Source: Candidatus Didemnitutus sp. (lineage in GTDB: Bacteria; Verrucomicrobiota; Verrucomicrobiia; Opitutales; Opitutaceae). From it: a stretch of DNA of 6,866 nt. The translations under genes were made by a program, and so were the position numbers. The notes below the pieces were generated by a model. That model searched no databases and had not been told where the DNA came from. It was given only the letters and a program-made list of their open reading frames with translations. Location of the stretch: assembly GCA_030682505.1 (NCBI GenBank), contig JAUXOH010000257.1, positions 1 to 6,866 on the forward strand, in the 5' to 3' direction. Positions 1 to 6,652 of this stretch are shown here, in pieces. Within the stretch, counting starts at the first letter, position 1; each line of letters begins with the position of its first letter.

Positions 1-1
1 T

Positions 2-766
2 CTCTTCGCCACCCACGGATCGCGCCTTGCCGGGCTCGTCACCGAAGCACCGACCAACCCCCTGCTGCAATGCGCCGACCTCGCGGCCGTCGCCACCCTG
101 GCCCGACGGCACGGGGTGCGCGTGATCTGTGATCCGTCAATCGCGTCACCGCTGAATGTGAATGTGCTGCCGCATGCCGACATCGTGGCGTGCAGTCTGA
201 CAAAGTATGTTTCGCACGAAGGCGACGTGATGGCGGGCATGGCGGTGGTCAATTCCGCCGGCACCGATGCGGCCCAGTTGGAGGCGCTCCTGCCGACCTT
301 CATCGACGTCCCCTATGCGCGTGATCTGGCGCGGCTGGCCGCGGAGATCAGCTCGGCTGAAGAAGTCGTTGAGCGGATCAACGAAAACACCCCGCAGGTC
401 GTGGCCTTCCTGCAACAGCATCCGGCAATCGACCGTGTCTGGTGGTCGCTGCAAAGTGCGACCGTCGGCAACTATCGTCAGATCGCCTGCACGCCCGACG
501 CGGTGGGCGCGGTGGTGTCGTTTACCCTCCAAGGTCCGCTCACGTCCTTCTACGACCGCGTCGCACTGCCCAAGGGACCGAGCTTCGGCATGGCGACGAC
601 GTTGCTCTGCCCTTATCTCTACCTCGCCCATTACGATTTGTTGCCGCACCGCAGCACGAGCACGGAGCTGGCCGACGCGGGCATCCCGCCGGAACTGATC
701 CGCCTCTCGGTCGGGGCCGAGCCGGCCGCCGAGATCATCGCCGCCCTGGCGGCGGCGTTGGACTGA
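2..766 (+). CDS. Cys/Met-metabolism PLP-dependent enzyme (cystathionine gamma-synthase-like), 5' partial
   Basis: The frame is open from the left edge, giving 254 residues of an enzyme that is usually about 380-450 long; the N-terminal third lies outside the window. The order of motifs is that of the trans-sulfuration family of fold-type I PLP enzymes. A TEAPTNP segment comes first, then VICDPSIASPLN (normally a DNTFATP-like motif), then ADIVACSLTKYVSHEGDVMAG. In that last stretch the Lys at codon 203-205 should form the Schiff base with PLP. The C-terminus, IRLSVGAEPAAEII, matches the family's usual IR.SVG.E ending. The family includes cystathionine gamma-synthase, cystathionine beta- and gamma-lyases and O-acetylhomoserine sulfhydrylase; the visible part does not separate them. 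The DP-S-I in place of DNT-F and the SHEGD after the lysine (usually GHSD) mark a divergent subgroup. A cysteine synthase gene about 1 kb downstream supports a role in cytosolic Cys/Met metabolism. A GTG at 116 is an internal codon, not the start. Confidence 0.9.
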   Translation, partial: LFATHGSRLAGLVTEAPTNPLLQCADLAAVATLARRHGVRVICDPSIASPLNVNVLPHADIVACSLTKYVSHEGDVMAGMAVVNSAGTDAAQLEALLPTFIDVPYARDLARLAAEISSAEEVVERINENTPQVVAFLQQHPAIDRVWWSLQSATVGNYRQIACTPDAVGAVVSFTLQGPLTSFYDRVALPKGPSFGMATTLLCPYLYLAHYDLLPHRSTSTELADAGIPPELIRLSVGAEPAAEIIAALAAALD

Positions 767-809
767 GGAGCGTAGAGACCGGGTGGGGGTGACGCGCTGG
801 CCGCGCCGC

Positions 810-830
810 GTTGCGCGACGAGCGCGCAAC
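810..830. repeat. perfect 8-bp inverted repeat (hairpin)
   Basis: GTTGCGCG at 810-817 is exactly complementary to CGCGCAAC at 823-830, leaving a 5-base loop (ACGAG). It lies 44 bases after the stop codon of the PLP-enzyme gene, so it could help end that transcript or protect its 3' end. No T-run follows it. A REP-type palindrome is equally possible. Confidence 0.55.
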
Positions 831-889
831 CTACAGGATAGCCGAAAAGAATGGAGCGAACAAAGGGGGTACTTCTGATCGGGGTTGGC

Positions 890-939
890 GGCTTGGCCAG
901 AGTGAGCCGACGCCATTTCGCACTCGCTCCGCTCAAGCC
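890..939. repeat. imperfect 17-nt inverted repeat upstream of the Mpv17-like gene
   Basis: The arm at 890-906 begins GGCTTG and ends GAGTGAG; the arm at 923-939 is its near complement and ends CAAGCC. Thirteen of 17 positions pair canonically and one more as a G-U wobble, around a 16-base loop. It ends 22 bases before the ATG at 962, so it may lie in the leader of that gene or be part of a dispersed repeat. No regulator can be named. Confidence 0.4.
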
Positions 940-961
940 AAACGGTTGAGTTCGGCGGTTC

Positions 962-1672
962 ATGTCCCACCCGGATTCCGTTGTCGAAGAAGCTCCGTGG
1001 CGCGTCGGTCTGCACAGCGCCCGCGCCACCGCATTGCCTGGTCTGGTGCTGATCACCGCGGCCGGGCTCGTGGTCGCCGCCTACTATTTCAGTCCGCCGG
1101 TGCATGCGGCGTTGGAGGCCTTCGCCGCCTTCCGCATCCGCGGAGGTTTTCTTTACTCGGCCCTGACGACCGCCTTCTTCGCCGGGCTCATCCCTTTCCT
1201 CTACCTCCACTTTCACCCCGGAACGGTCGCGCGGCATCCTTGGCCGCACGTGATCTTCTTCGTCGTCTTTTGGGGTTACAAGGGTGTCGAGATCGACCTC
1301 CTCTACCGCGTGCAGGCCCTGCTGTTCGGCGACCAGGTAGATTGGCTGACGATCACCAAGAAGATGCTGGTCGATCAGTTGATCTATAATCCCTTCATCG
1401 CCGCTCCCTATGGTCTCCTGCTCTACGCATGGAAGGACGCGGGCTTCCGCTGGGCCGCGCCGCTGGCGGATTTTCGCGCGCCGCGCTGGTTCTGGCGTCG
1501 GGTGTTGCCCGTGATGATCGCCGTCTGGGGCGTTTGGGTGCCTTCCGTGTGTCTCATCTACGCCTTGCCCCTCGCCCTGCAGCTGCCGCTCAATTCCCTC
1601 GTGAACACCTTTTGGGTCATTCTTTTCTCGCTCATCACGCTGCAACAAAATCGTCCGGCGGAGGCGGCTTAG
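962..1672 (+). CDS. Mpv17/PMP22-like integral membrane protein
   Basis: The 236-residue product is strongly hydrophobic, with about five or six membrane segments (roughly residues 24-44, 62-82, 93-108, 141-156, 182-205 and 212-228). Several landmarks match Mpv17, a small membrane protein known mainly from mitochondria and peroxisomes. A glycine is followed seven residues later by a tyrosine. After about 18 residues comes KKMLVDQLIYNP (residues 133-144), against KKMLLDQGGFAP in human Mpv17 as I recall it. A Trp/Pro helix (W192, P194) follows, then P203 and, 15 residues on, W218, as in the VP...WN segment of the family. Length is close to the usual 170-240. The N-terminal part is less alike. 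The biochemical role is unknown even for the eukaryotic proteins, where a channel has been proposed. The ATG is chosen because no earlier in-frame start is evident; there is no good Shine-Dalgarno. Another small bacterial membrane family could mimic these motifs. Confidence 0.7.
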   Translation: MSHPDSVVEEAPWRVGLHSARATALPGLVLITAAGLVVAAYYFSPPVHAALEAFAAFRIRGGFLYSALTTAFFAGLIPFLYLHFHPGTVARHPWPHVIFFVVFWGYKGVEIDLLYRVQALLFGDQVDWLTITKKMLVDQLIYNPFIAAPYGLLLYAWKDAGFRWAAPLADFRAPRWFWRRVLPVMIAVWGVWVPSVCLIYALPLALQLPLNSLVNTFWVILFSLITLQQNRPAEAA

Positions 1673-1727
1673 TTCCAACAGCCTATGGCGGACGCGCCGC
1701 CGTTCTGCTAGGCTCGCGGCTCGCGCG

Positions 1728-2717
1728 ATGAACTCCCCCGCTCCTTCAGCCTCGGCAACCCGTCTCCCCCCGCTGTTCGGTTTGATCGGCAACACGCCGC
1801 TGGTCGCCCTGCCTTTTCGCGCCGAGGGCGTGACGATTCATGCCAAGGCCGAGTTCATGAACCCGAGCGGTTCGATCAAGGACCGGCTCGCCGCCTATGT
1901 TCTGCTCGATGCGCGCGCGCGCGGACTCCTGCGGCCCGACTCGATCATCTTGGAGTGCACCAGCGGCAATACCGGGATCGCGCTCGCGATGGTCGGCACG
2001 GCCCTCGGCCATCAGGTGCGGATTTTGATGTCGGACACCGCCAGCGTGGAACGCCGCCACCTGATGCGGCATTTCGGCGCGGAGCTCCAGCTCTTCAAAG
2101 CGGATCGCGGCTACCTCACCGGGATCGAGATGTCCGAGGCCATGGCCGCCGCCGATCCGCGCATTTTCCTGACCTGCCAGTTTGCCAATCCGCTGAACGC
2201 TCAGGACCACGCCGAAAACACGGGTCCGGAGATTCTTCGCCAACTGCCGGGACCCATCGACGCCTTCGTCAGTGGCTACGGCACGGGCGGCACCCTCAAC
2301 GGCACCAGTCGGGCGCTGCGGGCCGCCCACCCCGGTCTCCGCGTCGTGGCGATGGAACCGGCCGAGGCCGCCATGCTGTCGGGCGAATCCCCCTGCTGCC
2401 ACAGCATCGAGGGCGTGGCTGGCGGTTACATGCCCCCGCTGCTGCAGGGCGTGAACATCGATTGGCCGGAAAAAGTTTCCTCGCCGGATGCCTTGGCGAT
2501 GACGCGACGGCTCGCGCGGGAGTTCGGCCTGCTCGTCGGCACCTCGTCGGGCGCCAACCTCGTCGCCGCGCTCCGCACTGCGCACAAGCTGCCCCCGGGT
2601 GCGCGCATCGTCACCGTCCTCTGCGACCGGGCCGAGCGCTATTACTCCACCAAGCTGTTCAGCGAATCCAGCATGGGCGTGCCCTCAGGGATTCCCCCGG
2701 ACGATCGTTTGAAATAA
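1728..2717 (+). CDS. cysteine synthase-family PLP enzyme (CysK/CysM type)
   Basis: The 329-residue product is a complete fold-type II PLP enzyme of the cysteine synthase / cystathionine beta-synthase family, near the usual 300-330. It shows GNTPLV (residues 21-26), then NPSGSIKDR with the PLP-binding Lys51. The substrate loop TSGNTG is at 78-83, and QFANPLN followed by NTGPEI near 151-169. The phosphate-binding GYGTGGT is at 183-189, and a late SSGAN motif and an ERYYSTKLF ending complete the set. Such enzymes normally make L-cysteine from O-acetylserine (or O-phosphoserine) and sulfide or thiosulfate. There is no C-terminal CBS domain pair, which argues against a classical cystathionine beta-synthase but does not exclude one. 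It follows the membrane-protein gene by 55 bases; that gap contains a short GGCGG/CCGCC hairpin (1687-1701) and a tandem GGCTCGC duplication (1711-1724) just before the ATG, with no Shine-Dalgarno. The product is cytosolic. CysK versus CysM cannot be decided here. Confidence 0.93.
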   Translation: MNSPAPSASATRLPPLFGLIGNTPLVALPFRAEGVTIHAKAEFMNPSGSIKDRLAAYVLLDARARGLLRPDSIILECTSGNTGIALAMVGTALGHQVRILMSDTASVERRHLMRHFGAELQLFKADRGYLTGIEMSEAMAAADPRIFLTCQFANPLNAQDHAENTGPEILRQLPGPIDAFVSGYGTGGTLNGTSRALRAAHPGLRVVAMEPAEAAMLSGESPCCHSIEGVAGGYMPPLLQGVNIDWPEKVSSPDALAMTRRLAREFGLLVGTSSGANLVAALRTAHKLPPGARIVTVLCDRAERYYSTKLFSESSMGVPSGIPPDDRLK

Positions 2718-2736
2718 ACCCCGTTCCACCTACTCT
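2709..2736 (+). promoter_or_regulatory. possible promoter for the DsbD-like gene
   Basis: TTGAAA (2709-2714) and TACTCT (2731-2736) are spaced by 16 bases and could be -35 and -10 elements. The -35 box contains the last codons of the cysteine synthase gene and runs up to its TAA stop. A transcript would start about 7 bases after the -10, almost at the ATG at 2744, giving a leaderless or nearly leaderless mRNA. The -10 matches the consensus at only 3 of 6 positions, so read-through from the upstream gene remains a good alternative. Confidence 0.3.
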
Positions 2737-2743
2737 CACCCCC

Positions 2744-4957
2744 ATGAAGCTTTTCCGTCCGCTCCACACCCTGCTCGGGGCATTGTCGTTCTTGACCCTT
2801 GTTGCCGTCGCCCCAGCGAAATCCAACTGGGTGCAGAGTGGCGCCGTGCGGGTCGGACTCGTGGCCCACGACAACTCCATCCAGCCCGGCCGTCCCTTTT
2901 GGGTTGCCCTACAAATGGACCACGACGCGCACTGGCACAGCTATTGGATCAATCCCGGCACCGGCTATCCCACCTCGATCATCTGGACCTTGCCTGAGGG
3001 ATTCAGCGCCGGGCCGATCGTCTGGCCCGCCCCCGCCGTGGTGAAAGACTCCAAGGGCACGGTCACCGGCAACGGCTACGAACAAAATGTCCTTCTTTTT
3101 GTGCAGATCACGCCGCCCGCGAATCTCCCGCCCGGCACGAACGTGACCCTGAAGGCCTTCGTCGAGTGGCTCATGTGCAAGGATTCCTGCATGCCCGGCG
3201 ACGCCCAGCTGGAATTCACCCGCCCGGTCAGTCTCGCAAAGCCCGGTCCTGACATGACGGTCGCGCGGATCTTCAACAACTCCTTCGGCGACCTGCCCGT
3301 GCGGTCGACGGAATGGGCCTTCACGGCCCAACGCGACGGAAAGAAAATCACCCTGCGCGTGACGCCGCGCGACCCGCGCGATTTCGGCAATCCCGCCGAG
3401 TTGCATTACTTCGACGAAAATGCCGTGGTCGATTACGCGGCGCCGCAAGTTGTGCGCGTGGAGAACGGTTCTTACGTCATCGAAATGGTCGCGGCGAGCG
3501 AAGCCCCGGCCGATGCGTTCGGACTCAAGGGCGTGCTGACGTCGAGGCAGCGATTTTCGTTGAAAGAAACCGCGGCGCTCTTGCTCGACGAACCCTTCGT
3601 CGTGCGCGAGCCGATCAAGGCCGGCGGTGACTCCCCGCAAGCGGGCTCAGCCAACTCCGCCGCTGCCGACGGTTCGGCGCCAGGTTCGGGCGCCATGCCC
3701 GCGGAGACCACGCTCGCCGGCACGCTGCTGCTCGCGCTGCTCGGCGGCCTCGTGTTGAACCTGATGCCCTGCGTGTTCCCCGTGCTGGGCATCAAGATCA
3801 TGGGTTTCGTCAATCAATCCGGCAGCGACCGGGCGAAGGTGATTCAACACGGCCTCGTCTTCACCGCCGGTGTGCTCGCCTCGTTCTGGGCGCTCGCCGG
3901 GTTGCTGCTCGTGCTCCGCGCCGGCGGAGCCCAGCTCGGCTGGGGTTTCCAACTGCAATCACCCGCCTTTGTTTTTGCCATGGCCGCCTTCCTGTTGATC
4001 TTCGCGCTGAATCTCAGCGGCCTGTTTGAGGTCGGTCTCTCCGCCACGGGCGCCGGCGGGAAGCTGCAGACCAAGGAGGGTCTCTCCGGTTCGTTTTTCA
4101 CCGGCATGCTCGCCACTTTGGTCGCCACGCCGTGCAGCGCTCCGTTTCTAGCCCCCGCTTTGGGCGCCGCGCTGACCCTCTCGGCCGTCGAGTCTCTCGT
4201 GGTTTTTACGACCATCGCGATCGGCCTCGCCGCGCCCTACCTGCTGCTTTCGATCTTTCCGCAGGCGATCAGGCTGCTGCCGCGACCCGGTGCCTGGATG
4301 GAAACCTTCAAGCAATTCATGGCCTTTCCTCTCTACGCCACGGTGGCCTGGTTGCTGTGGGTCTTGGCGGCGCAAACGGTGGCCGATGACTACGCTCTGC
4401 TCCTGATCGGGTTTTCCTTTGTCGTGATCAGCATGGCCGCGTGGGCGTACGGTCGCTTCGGCCAAGCCCACGGCCAGCCGGCGCGCCAGCTGCTCGGCCG
4501 CTTTTTCGCCGTCGCTCTGCTCGTCGGCGGCCTGTGGCTCGGTTGGCCCAAGGACGCCGCCGCCGCGCCGGTGCCCGGCGAGCAGACGAGCTATCAAGTG
4601 GTCTGGGAAAAGTGGAGCCCGGAGGCCATCGCCGCCGCGCAAGCCGCGGGCAAATTCGTCTACGTCGACTTCACCGCCCGCTGGTGCGCCACCTGCCAGA
4701 CCAACAAGGCGACGGTCTTCACGTCCGGCGAGGTGCTGGCTGAATTTGCGCGCAAGCAGGTGGTGCTCCTCAAGGGTGACTGGACCAATCGCGATCCGTT
4801 GATCACCGCCGAGCTCGCGCGCTGGAACCGCTCTGCCGTGCCGTTCAACTTGATTTACGCACCGGGCAAGCAAGACCCGGTGGTCTTGCCAGAGCTGCTG
4901 ACCGGCGGAACCGTCCTTGCGGCGCTCGCCGAGGCCGCGCGGCCCAGCGACCCCTGA
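2744..4957 (+). CDS. dsbD: DsbD/ScsB-type protein-disulfide reductase, membrane electron carrier
   Basis: The 737-residue product moves reducing electrons from cytosolic thioredoxin through the inner membrane to periplasmic thiol proteins. Residues 1-25 form a signal peptide ending APA. A periplasmic DsbD N-terminal-like domain follows, with a Cys pair in WLMCKDSCMPG (C145, C149). A Gly/Ala/Ser-rich linker (about 290-320) leads to a core of about eight membrane helices (321-602). That core carries the paired redox cysteines LMPC (C343) and ATPCSAPF (C464). The C-terminal thioredoxin-like domain (about 613-737) has the WCATC active site (C648, C651) in a DFTARWC context. All six expected cysteines are present, so it should be functional. 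The C-x3-C spacing in the first domain looks more like ScsB than E. coli DsbD, whose pair is further apart. The ATG at 2744 is chosen because the signal peptide starts there, although the frame stays open far upstream. It follows the cysteine synthase gene by 26 bases and has no Shine-Dalgarno. Confidence 0.93.
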   Translation: MKLFRPLHTLLGALSFLTLVAVAPAKSNWVQSGAVRVGLVAHDNSIQPGRPFWVALQMDHDAHWHSYWINPGTGYPTSIIWTLPEGFSAGPIVWPAPAVVKDSKGTVTGNGYEQNVLLFVQITPPANLPPGTNVTLKAFVEWLMCKDSCMPGDAQLEFTRPVSLAKPGPDMTVARIFNNSFGDLPVRSTEWAFTAQRDGKKITLRVTPRDPRDFGNPAELHYFDENAVVDYAAPQVVRVENGSYVIEMVAASEAPADAFGLKGVLTSRQRFSLKETAALLLDEPFVVREPIKAGGDSPQAGSANSAAADGSAPGSGAMPAETTLAGTLLLALLGGLVLNLMPCVFPVLGIKIMGFVNQSGSDRAKVIQHGLVFTAGVLASFWALAGLLLVLRAGGAQLGWGFQLQSPAFVFAMAAFLLIFALNLSGLFEVGLSATGAGGKLQTKEGLSGSFFTGMLATLVATPCSAPFLAPALGAALTLSAVESLVVFTTIAIGLAAPYLLLSIFPQAIRLLPRPGAWMETFKQFMAFPLYATVAWLLWVLAAQTVADDYALLLIGFSFVVISMAAWAYGRFGQAHGQPARQLLGRFFAVALLVGGLWLGWPKDAAAAPVPGEQTSYQVVWEKWSPEAIAAAQAAGKFVYVDFTARWCATCQTNKATVFTSGEVLAEFARKQVVLLKGDWTNRDPLITAELARWNRSAVPFNLIYAPGKQDPVVLPELLTGGTVLAALAEAARPSDP

Positions 4958-4966
4958 GTCACGCCC

Positions 4967-4985
4967 ACCGCCCCGGTCGGGCGGT
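4967..4985. terminator. GC-rich hairpin after the DsbD-like gene
   Basis: ACCGCCC (4967-4973) pairs perfectly with GGGCGGT (4979-4985) around a 5-base loop, 9 bases after the stop codon. Position and stem fit a transcription terminator or 3'-end stabiliser. There is no T-run after it, so an intrinsic terminator of the classical kind is not shown. Confidence 0.4.
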
Positions 4986-4987
4986 CC

Positions 4988-5023
4988 GGCGTCCGTTCCG
5001 CTTTCTGATTCCCAACGGACGTC
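4988..5023. promoter_or_regulatory. inverted repeat upstream of the EamA gene
   Basis: GGCGTCCGTT (4988-4997) and AACGGACGTC (5014-5023) pair over 10 positions (nine canonical, one G-U wobble) around a 16-base loop. It starts two bases after the preceding hairpin and ends 24 bases before the GTG at 5048. It could be a second terminator-like stem, a leader structure or a dyad operator for the transporter gene. No regulator can be assigned from this window. Confidence 0.35.
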
Positions 5024-5047
5024 AAATGCGCCACCTGTAATCGAATC

Positions 5048-5908
5048 GTGCGCGATTCCGACCACACCAAGGCCGTTTCTCTGCTCGTGGGCGCCGCCCT
5101 CTGCTGGAGCTTGGGCGGCGTGCTGCTCAAATCCGTCGACTGGCCGCCGTTCGCGGTGGGCGGCGGGCGCGGGCTGATCGCCGCGATCTTCCTTCTGCTC
5201 GTGACGGGGCGTTCGTTGAAATTCAAGTGGGGCGTGCTCCCGATCGCAACGGCGGTGGCCTACACCGGCTGCACGGTGCTCTTCGCCGCCGCCACCAAAC
5301 TCACCACCGCGGCCAACGCGATCCTGTTGCAATACACCGCTCCGGTCTACGTCGCCCTGCTCGCGGCGTGGTTGCTCAAGGAACGGCCGCGGCGCGCGGA
5401 CTGGATTACCATGGCCCTGGTCTTCATCGGCATGGCGATTTTTTTCTACGACGGTCTGCGGCTCAACGACCTCGCGGGAATCCTGTTGGCCATCGCCAGT
5501 GGCATCAGTTTCGCCTTCATGATCGTGCTCCTGCGGATGCAAAAGGACGGCGCCCCTCTTGGTTCGATCATTCTCGGCAATTTCATGGCGTTCTTCATCG
5601 GCCTGCCGTCGATGATCGGCGCGCCGTTTCCGGATACGGGCAGCATCATGGCCCTGCTGCTTCTTGGCATCGTGCAACTGGGCTTCGCCTACTTGCTCTA
5701 CGCCCGCGCCATCCGGCACGTGACCGCACTCGAGGGAGTGTTGATTCCCGTCGTCGAACCCATCCTCAACCCGCTGTGGGTCATGCTGGTCATCGGAGAA
5801 AAGCCCTCCCCCCTGGCGTTGTTCGGCGGCAGCATCGTGCTCGGCGCCGTCACGTGGAGAGCGATCACGTCGATTCGCCGCCCGCCCCCTGAGGCTCTCG
5901 CCGGATGA
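5048..5908 (+). CDS. EamA-family (drug/metabolite transporter superfamily) permease
   Basis: The 286-residue product has the length and layout of a ten-helix DMT permease with two EamA repeats. The first repeat opens with a hydrophobic helix containing LCWSLGGVLLK and ends with NAILLQYTAPVYVALLAAW followed by KERP, the typical end of EamA repeat 1. The second shows the matching EPILNPLWVMLVIGEKPS segment and a last helix near ALFGGSIVLGAV. The protein lies in the inner membrane; family members mostly export amino acids, nucleosides or other small metabolites, and the substrate here cannot be told. The start is a GTG with no Shine-Dalgarno; it places the first helix right after a short charged N-terminus, as is usual. 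It is preceded by a 90-base spacer with two hairpins. Its stop overlaps the next gene's start in ATGA, so the two are probably translated together. Confidence 0.92.
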   Translation: MRDSDHTKAVSLLVGAALCWSLGGVLLKSVDWPPFAVGGGRGLIAAIFLLLVTGRSLKFKWGVLPIATAVAYTGCTVLFAAATKLTTAANAILLQYTAPVYVALLAAWLLKERPRRADWITMALVFIGMAIFFYDGLRLNDLAGILLAIASGISFAFMIVLLRMQKDGAPLGSIILGNFMAFFIGLPSMIGAPFPDTGSIMALLLLGIVQLGFAYLLYARAIRHVTALEGVLIPVVEPILNPLWVMLVIGEKPSPLALFGGSIVLGAVTWRAITSIRRPPPEALAG

Positions 5909-6651
5909 TTTCCCTACGCCGCTTTTTTTCCGCCCTCCTTGCGCCCGTCCTCGTTGCGGCGGCGCCCAACGCGGCGCCCGCGGACGAACGCGAATGTGTT
6001 GTCCTGCTGCACGGCGTTGCGGTCTCGAGCTGGACGATGAACCGGCTGGCCGGAAAGCTCGAGGCGGCGGGCTATCGCACGATCAACCTTTCCTACCCTT
6101 CGCGCGACCTGCCCTTGGAGCAGATTGCGCTCGAGTTGCTGCCGAAACAATTGCGCGCCCACGACATCGCCCGCGCGCCCAAGGTGCATTTTGTCACGCA
6201 TTCGATGGGCAGCATCGTGGCGCGGCTCTACCTGCGCGATCATCGGCCCGCCAATCTCGGTCGCGTCGTCATGCTGGGACCGCCCAATCAGGGCAGCGTC
6301 GCCGCCGATGCCGCGGCCCGCCACACCATGTTGCGCTGGGCACTCGGTCTCAACCTTCAGCGGGTTGGCACCGGAAAGCGGAGCCTGAGCAATCAACTCG
6401 GGCCCGCCGACTTCGAACTCGGGATCATCGCCGGCTCATCGCAGATCAACCCGCTTTTCAACCACGTGCTCGACCGACCGCACGACGGCGCCGTGACAGT
6501 TGCCGCAGCGCGCCTGGACGGCATGAAGGACTTTCTGGTCGTGCCCTATTCCCACACCCTGATGCTTTGGCGCTCCGCCGTCAGCGCGCAAGTGATCTCG
6601 TTTCTGCGCGACGGGCAATTCATCCACCCGACCGCAAAGGCGGCCCCCTGA
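5905..6651 (+). CDS. exported alpha/beta-hydrolase (lipase/esterase-like)
   Basis: The 248-residue product begins with a signal peptide (RR then a hydrophobic run, probable cleavage near residues 24-26). It then follows the alpha/beta-hydrolase fold. The first strand ends in VVLLHG (32-37), the oxyanion region. The nucleophile elbow is THSMGS with Ser100. A DGAV segment holds Asp194, and YSH holds His217, giving a full Ser-Asp-His triad. LGPPNQGS after the elbow and GIIAGS later are typical of lipases related to the triacylglycerol lipase / PGAP1-like group. The elbow has Thr where the usual GxSxG has its first Gly, which is seen in some lipases. The protein should act in the periplasm on an ester substrate that is not known. 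Its ATG overlaps the transporter stop by 4 bp, and a GAGG at 5891-5894 can serve as ribosome binding site. Cys31 is not in a lipobox. The next gene converges on it, with one base between stop codons. Confidence 0.88.
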   Translation: MISLRRFFSALLAPVLVAAAPNAAPADERECVVLLHGVAVSSWTMNRLAGKLEAAGYRTINLSYPSRDLPLEQIALELLPKQLRAHDIARAPKVHFVTHSMGSIVARLYLRDHRPANLGRVVMLGPPNQGSVAADAAARHTMLRWALGLNLQRVGTGKRSLSNQLGPADFELGIIAGSSQINPLFNHVLDRPHDGAVTVAAARLDGMKDFLVVPYSHTLMLWRSAVSAQVISFLRDGQFIHPTAKAAP

Positions 6652-6652
6652 C

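Larger units (their letters stand above)
767..961. other. structured non-coding spacer, possible intergenic repeat
   Basis: These 195 bases between the PLP-enzyme gene and the membrane-protein gene contain no convincing coding sequence. They hold two separate inverted repeats (at 810-830 and 890-939), and a GC-rich run precedes the first. The composition is more even than in the flanking genes, and there is no T-rich tract typical of an intrinsic terminator. The layout resembles dispersed intergenic (REP-like) sequences, but only one copy is present here, so repetition is inferred and not seen. Confidence 0.4.

Noticed and set aside
631..1056. 141-codon minus-strand frame over the spacer at 767-961
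   Set aside because: It covers the hairpins and the ends of two real genes, has no domain, and its composition fits antisense or repeat translation.
146..1795. 549-codon open frame on the minus strand
   Set aside because: It runs opposite two well-supported plus-strand genes and the spacer, is rich in Arg/Gly/Glu/His as expected from antisense GC-rich DNA, and shows no recognisable domain.
1955..2743. N-terminal extension of the DsbD-like protein
   Set aside because: The frame is open upstream, but that part is Arg/Pro-rich out-of-frame translation of the cysteine synthase gene. A signal peptide starts exactly at the ATG at 2744.
4967..5023. classical intrinsic terminator
   Set aside because: Two good stems are present but no T-rich tract follows either, so only a hairpin with possible terminator function is reported.
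4148..5719. 523-codon open frame on the minus strand
   Set aside because: It is antisense to the DsbD core and the EamA permease, has low-complexity Arg/Asp/Gly/Glu composition, and has no family motif.
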